A DNA stretch of 8,674 bases from Deltaproteobacteria bacterium (GTDB taxonomy: Bacteria; Desulfobacterota; Anaeroferrophillalia; Anaeroferrophillales; Tharpellaceae). Each line of letters starts with the position of its first letter. The stretch's first letter is position 1. A model generated the notes under the pieces. The model made no database searches and was not told the DNA's origin. It was given only the letters and a program-made list of their open reading frames with translations. Shown here piece by piece: positions 6,558-8,674 of the stretch. Both the position numbers and the translations under genes were made by a program. Location: the NCBI GenBank assembly GCA_030595135.1, contig JAUVDU010000048.1:1-8674 (forward strand), in the 5' to 3' direction.

Positions 6558-6586
6558 TTGAAATAACATGATATCCGTGTTATTAT
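6558..6586 (+). promoter_or_regulatory. sigma-70 type promoter of the hicA cassette
   Basis: TTGAAA (6558-6563) and TATTAT (6581-6586) are exactly 17 nt apart, a strong match to the consensus. Transcription would be expected to start about 7 nt after the -10, at A6593 or close to it. That is the first base of the original hicA start codon, so the native mRNA would be leaderless or nearly so; no Shine-Dalgarno sequence precedes the ATG. The group II intron begins 8 nt after the -10, so this promoter now transcribes the intron. Confidence 0.62.
6562..6584. promoter_or_regulatory. inverted repeat inside the promoter, probable autoregulatory operator
   Basis: AATAACA (6562-6568) and TGTTATT (6578-6584) are perfect inverted copies separated by 9 bp. 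They overlap the end of the -35 and most of the -10. HicB-type antitoxins often carry a DNA-binding domain and repress their own promoter by binding such a palindrome, so this is a likely operator. The binding protein is inferred and lies outside the window. Confidence 0.45.
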
Positions 6587-6594
6587 GTGTATAT

Positions 6595-7154
6595 GTGCGC
6601 TAGGGAAGCTAGCGCAACCCAGCAGGTGAAAGTCCTGTCCAAGTAAGCCTGCTACCGAAACAAAGGTATATCGAGGCGCTTGGTAGCGAGTCTTGCGCTC
6701 TGTGCAGAGAGAGGTGGGGTCAACCTTTCGAACAACCAAAGTGAAGCGTAGACAGCGATATAGTCAGCCATTGGGTGGAGATAGTCACCCTTAAGCGATT
6801 GAGCTCCGAGAGATATTTGAGATGCGGAAAGGTCCAACCTGTATGATTAGGCGAAGACAACATCAATCTTTCTCACAAAGATTGGCTTTCCCGGGGTCCT
6901 AGAGTATGGCGGGTTATAAAGGGTTGCGTTGGAACCTAGGACACCCCTTTCAGGTCGGCGAAAGCCGAAACGCAACAGCAAGAGTCGAATCTCAAGCCAA
7001 GCGGGATGCCTGATTGGGGAGTCAGATCAGCTCATAGTAGTGATGAAGCGGGGTAATTCCTGTGGAGCGAAGGGGCTGACAAAGTTTGAACCGGGTTAAC
7101 AGGTACACCCTCTACACACTGTGGTAGAATAAGGGTGCACAACAGGAAAAGATC
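6595..7154 (+). ncRNA. group II intron ribozyme, domains I to IV (5' part)
   Basis: This 560-nt non-coding stretch begins with GTGCG. It forms a perfect 8-bp hairpin right at the start, TGCGCTAG/CTAGCGCA with a GGAAG loop (6596-6616), followed by the block CAGCAGGTGAAAGTCCTG that is typical of domain I in bacterial introns. Several further paired segments follow, for example CAATCTTT with AAAGATTG (6862-6887). The RNA should fold into domains I-III, with the maturase gene in domain IV. I could not assign individual domain boundaries with confidence by eye. Confidence 0.8.
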
Positions 7155-8456
7155 ATGACGCAACAATCAGAACTTTTTCAAAACCGCTGGACAAGGATAC
7201 GTCTCACAGCTGGGAGTGGCGATGTAGCGTTCAACAATTTGTTAACGCACATCAACCTGGAAACTCTCAGTGAAGCGTTCAAGGCTCTAGATGGTTCGAA
7301 AGCCTTGGGAATAGACGGCATAAGTAAACAGGAATACGGCAAAGCGCTTGAGGGTAATCTTAGCAATCTAGTGGAACGAATCCACAAAGGTAGCTACAAA
7401 CCCCAAGCCAAACGGGAAGTCTTGATCCCAAAAGCTGACGGTAGCAAGCGACCACTGGCAATAGGCTGTTTTGAAGATAAAATGGTAGAGTGGGTAGTCT
7501 CCAAGGTATTGGAGAACATCTACGAACCCCGGTTTATCAGAAACTCATTCGGGTTTCGCTCAAACAAATCAGCCCATCAAGCCATAAACGCCATATACAA
7601 AACGCTTAAGGACAACAAACGACCCAATGTCGTAGAGATTGATTTCGCCCGTTTCTTCAACACTATTCCACATCGGAAGATGATGAAGGTACTGGATCGG
7701 TGTATTGTAGATCGTCGCTTCAAAGGGTTGATTGGCAGGCTTATGAAAGCCACCATTCAGACCGCCGACGGCACAACCATTCCCACCGAAGTGGGCACGC
7801 CACAGGGATCAATAGTGAGTCCCGTTCTAGCCAACATATATCTGGACGAAGTGCTGGATAAGTGGTTCATTAAGAACCATGCATCCTACAATAGCATTAT
7901 TGTTCGATATGCGGATGATGCGGTGTTCATGTTCAAAACTGAAGAACAGGCAAGCTCATTTCTTGAGCAACTGTACCAGAGAGTCGCTCAGTACGGGCTT
8001 GAACTTCACCAGGACAAAACTCGCATTATTCAGTTCCGTAACACCGAGAGGAGTCAGTTTGATTTTCTCGGCTTTACCTTCTATTGGGGAAAAGGAGTTG
8101 GGCGCAAACACTTACTCAAGCTCAAAACCCGAAAGAAGACGCTCCTCAAGAAAATGCAGGAGTTTGACCATTGGGTGAAAGATGTCAGAAGCAAAATGAG
8201 AATAAGTGAGATCTGGAGACTCGCGCAGTCGAAGATCCAAGGGCACTATCAATACTTTGGCTACTGGATGAACCGAACAAAATTGAACCACTTCTACTAC
8301 GAAGCAGTGAAAAGCCTGTTCAAATGGCTTAATCGGCGCAGTCAAAAGCGTTCGTACGGATGGGAAGGATTTCAGGAACGTTTGAATCAGTTTCCACTCG
8401 GAGAGCCTCCACCCATAAATCAGTTACGAAACTTAGGATGGAACCCTTATGTGTAG
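7155..8456 (+). CDS. group II intron reverse transcriptase / maturase
   Basis: A 433-aa protein encoded in domain IV that helps the intron RNA fold and splice and then copies it into DNA at a new site. Seen in order: RT-0/RT-1 region (about 40-100, ending IPKADGSKRPLAI), EIDFARFFNTIPH with the first catalytic Asp (163), GTPQGSIVSPVLANIYL (214-230), VRYADDAVFMF with the YADD pair (Asp254, Asp255), the LELHQDKTR block, FDFLGFTFY (302-310), and an X/maturase thumb (about 320-400) including GHYQYFGYWMN and KWLNRRSQKRSYGWEGF. No zinc-finger HNH endonuclease follows; the protein ends PPPINQLRNLGWNPYV. All catalytic residues are present and the frame is unbroken, so it is probably active. AGGA lies 7 nt before the ATG. 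It differs from the maturase fragment at 5129-5431, so it came from an independent intron invasion. Confidence 0.95.
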   Translation: MTQQSELFQNRWTRIRLTAGSGDVAFNNLLTHINLETLSEAFKALDGSKALGIDGISKQEYGKALEGNLSNLVERIHKGSYKPQAKREVLIPKADGSKRPLAIGCFEDKMVEWVVSKVLENIYEPRFIRNSFGFRSNKSAHQAINAIYKTLKDNKRPNVVEIDFARFFNTIPHRKMMKVLDRCIVDRRFKGLIGRLMKATIQTADGTTIPTEVGTPQGSIVSPVLANIYLDEVLDKWFIKNHASYNSIIVRYADDAVFMFKTEEQASSFLEQLYQRVAQYGLELHQDKTRIIQFRNTERSQFDFLGFTFYWGKGVGRKHLLKLKTRKKTLLKKMQEFDHWVKDVRSKMRISEIWRLAQSKIQGHYQYFGYWMNRTKLNHFYYEAVKSLFKWLNRRSQKRSYGWEGFQERLNQFPLGEPPPINQLRNLGWNPYV

Positions 8457-8474
8457 ACGGAAACAAGCTTTGAA

Positions 8475-8507
8475 GAGCCCCGTGCGGGAAATCCGCATGC
8501 GGGGATC
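8475..8507 (+). ncRNA. group II intron domain V
   Basis: A canonical catalytic hairpin. GAGCCCCG (8475-8482) pairs with CGGGGATC (8500-8507) apart from one G-A apposition. A 2-nt bulge TG (8498-8499) separates this from a distal helix TGCGG/CCGCA (8483-8487 with 8493-8497) capped by a GAAAT loop. The catalytic triad AGC is at 8476-8478. This is the metal-binding active site of the ribozyme and appears intact, in contrast to the decayed copy at 5100-5117. Confidence 0.92.
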
Positions 8508-8510
8508 TGT

Positions 8511-8567
8511 GAGGGTTTTATCCTTCGCTAAATCTTTCGAGATTAGTGAAGGATAATTCTACTCGAT
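8511..8567 (+). ncRNA. group II intron domain VI with branch-point adenosine
   Basis: TTATCCTTC (8518-8526) pairs with GAAGGATAA (8548-8556). The helix continues through a G-U pair and CTAA/TTAG to TCT-TTCG-AGA, a UUCG tetraloop at 8536-8539. At the base, GAG (8511-8513) pairs with CTC (8562-8564) and leaves A8561 bulged. That A is the expected lariat branch point, seven nucleotides from the intron end at 8567. Confidence 0.83.
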
Positions 8568-8674
8568 GAAAGCAAAACACAGGAAGATATTAACGGCCAT
8601 TTTCATCAGACCTACCAAGGCAAATATCAAATTCAGCGATATTGAAGGGCTTGTTATAGCGCTTGGCGGTGAAG
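8566..8674 (+). CDS. hicA: HicA-family toxin, N-terminal part (3' end outside window)
   Basis: The 36 visible residues begin MKAKHRKILTAIF and continue to DIEGLVIALGGE. They match the start of the HicA subgroup whose members begin M-x-S/A-KHRK-L-x-AIF, followed by a DIE-x-L-x-x-ALG-x-E block. HicA proteins are small double-stranded-RNA-binding-fold mRNA interferases held inactive by HicB; hicB usually follows directly. The ATG at 8566-8568 uses AT from the intron's own last two bases and G from exon 2. After splicing, the same ATG would be formed from A6593, T6594 and G8568. In the unspliced state there is no ribosome-binding site before the ATG, only the domain VI helix. The toxin's catalytic His lies in the part not seen, so activity cannot be judged. 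Confidence 0.8.
   Translation, partial: MKAKHRKILTAIFIRPTKANIKFSDIEGLVIALGGE

Larger units (their letters stand above)
6595..8567 (+). mobile_element. complete group II intron, 1973 nt
   Basis: The 5' end reads GTGCG (consensus GUGYG) at 6595. The 3' end reads ...CTACTCGAT at 8567, ending in A-pyrimidine, with a bulged A (8561) seven nucleotides from the end. Between them are a structured RNA of 560 nt, a 433-aa reverse transcriptase/maturase, a canonical domain V and a domain VI. All parts needed for self-splicing and retrohoming appear intact. The maturase has no HNH endonuclease domain, as in lineages (for example RmInt1-like) that use replication-fork DNA to prime. Inserted between T and G of the hicA start codon. 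The stretch TATAT ending exon 1 (6590-6594) could pair with ATATA at 6758-6762 as a 5-bp EBS1-IBS1 candidate. Confidence 0.92.
6487..8674 (+). other. integron gene cassette carrying hicA, interrupted by a group II intron (right end outside window)
   Basis: By the attC cut rule, the cassette starts at T6487. It has its own promoter (6558-6586) and then the toxin gene, whose ATG is split by the intron 6595-8567. Self-promoted toxin-antitoxin cassettes are common in chromosomal integrons, where they are thought to stabilise the array. A partner hicB and a closing attC are predicted to lie to the right of the window. No integrase gene or attI is present to the left, so this is either an integrase-less cluster of cassettes or an array whose proximal end was lost. 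Confidence 0.6.

Noticed and set aside
5129..6739. A single 536-codon minus-strand gene
   Set aside because: Its first about 180 codons cross the attC site, the promoter and the 5' end of the complete intron and look like nothing coding. Only 5129-6190 (perhaps to about 6270) resembles real protein, and that is a chimera of two different genes.
1..8674. tRNA, rRNA, CRISPR arrays, riboswitches
   Set aside because: No cloverleaf, spaced direct repeats or known aptamer pattern was seen on reading both strands.

Overview
The window looks like a bacterial chromosome segment of moderate GC. The left part (1-4899) holds ordinary metabolic genes. The right part (about 4900-8674) is a nest of mobile DNA: a decayed group II intron fused to a truncated transposase gene, an integron-type attC site, and a complete group II intron inserted in the start codon of a HicA-type toxin gene. 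The organism cannot be fixed from this sequence. The gene set (persulfide-dioxygenase/rhodanese, nickel lactate racemase, FAD-linked lactate or glycolate oxidase, chromosomal integron material, TGGGGTCA-type terminal repeats) would suit a Desulfobacterota or other proteobacterium-like genome. That is inference only.

Left part: 1-996 is the 3' portion of a CstB-like metallo-beta-lactamase fold protein with two rhodanese domains. It overlaps by 8 bp, tail to tail, with an rfbC/rmlC gene (989-1552, minus) for dTDP-sugar 3,5-epimerisation. A larA lactate racemase (1778-3052, plus) is transcribed divergently from rfbC. After an 84-bp palindromic-ended MITE-like element (3156-3239) comes an FAD-binding oxidoreductase of the D-lactate dehydrogenase/GlcD family (3292-4899). 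LarA and the oxidoreductase plausibly work together: LarA interconverts D- and L-lactate (or a related 2-hydroxy acid) and the flavoenzyme oxidises the D form.

Right part: on the minus strand, the 3' end of a group II intron (4984-5431) carries the last 100 codons of a maturase. It is joined in frame to the first about 253 codons of a DDE transposase (5432-6190) exactly where the transposase's second catalytic Asp would be expected. Then comes a 58-bp attC-like site (6435-6492), whose orientation says the next cassette starts at about 6487 and reads rightwards. That cassette has a good promoter with a palindrome inside it (6558-6586). A full 1973-nt group II intron (6595-8567: ribozyme, 433-aa maturase, domains V and VI) follows at once, and then the beginning of a hicA-like toxin gene (8566-8674, cut by the window end).

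The most interesting observation is the geometry of that insertion. Exon 1 ends in ...AT and exon 2 starts with G AAA GCA. Splicing would rebuild the toxin's ATG, and because the intron itself also ends in AT, the unspliced copy keeps an ATG too. The promoter's predicted start point lies at the toxin's A of ATG, so the toxin may originally have had a leaderless mRNA and the promoter would now drive intron RNA almost from its first nucleotide.
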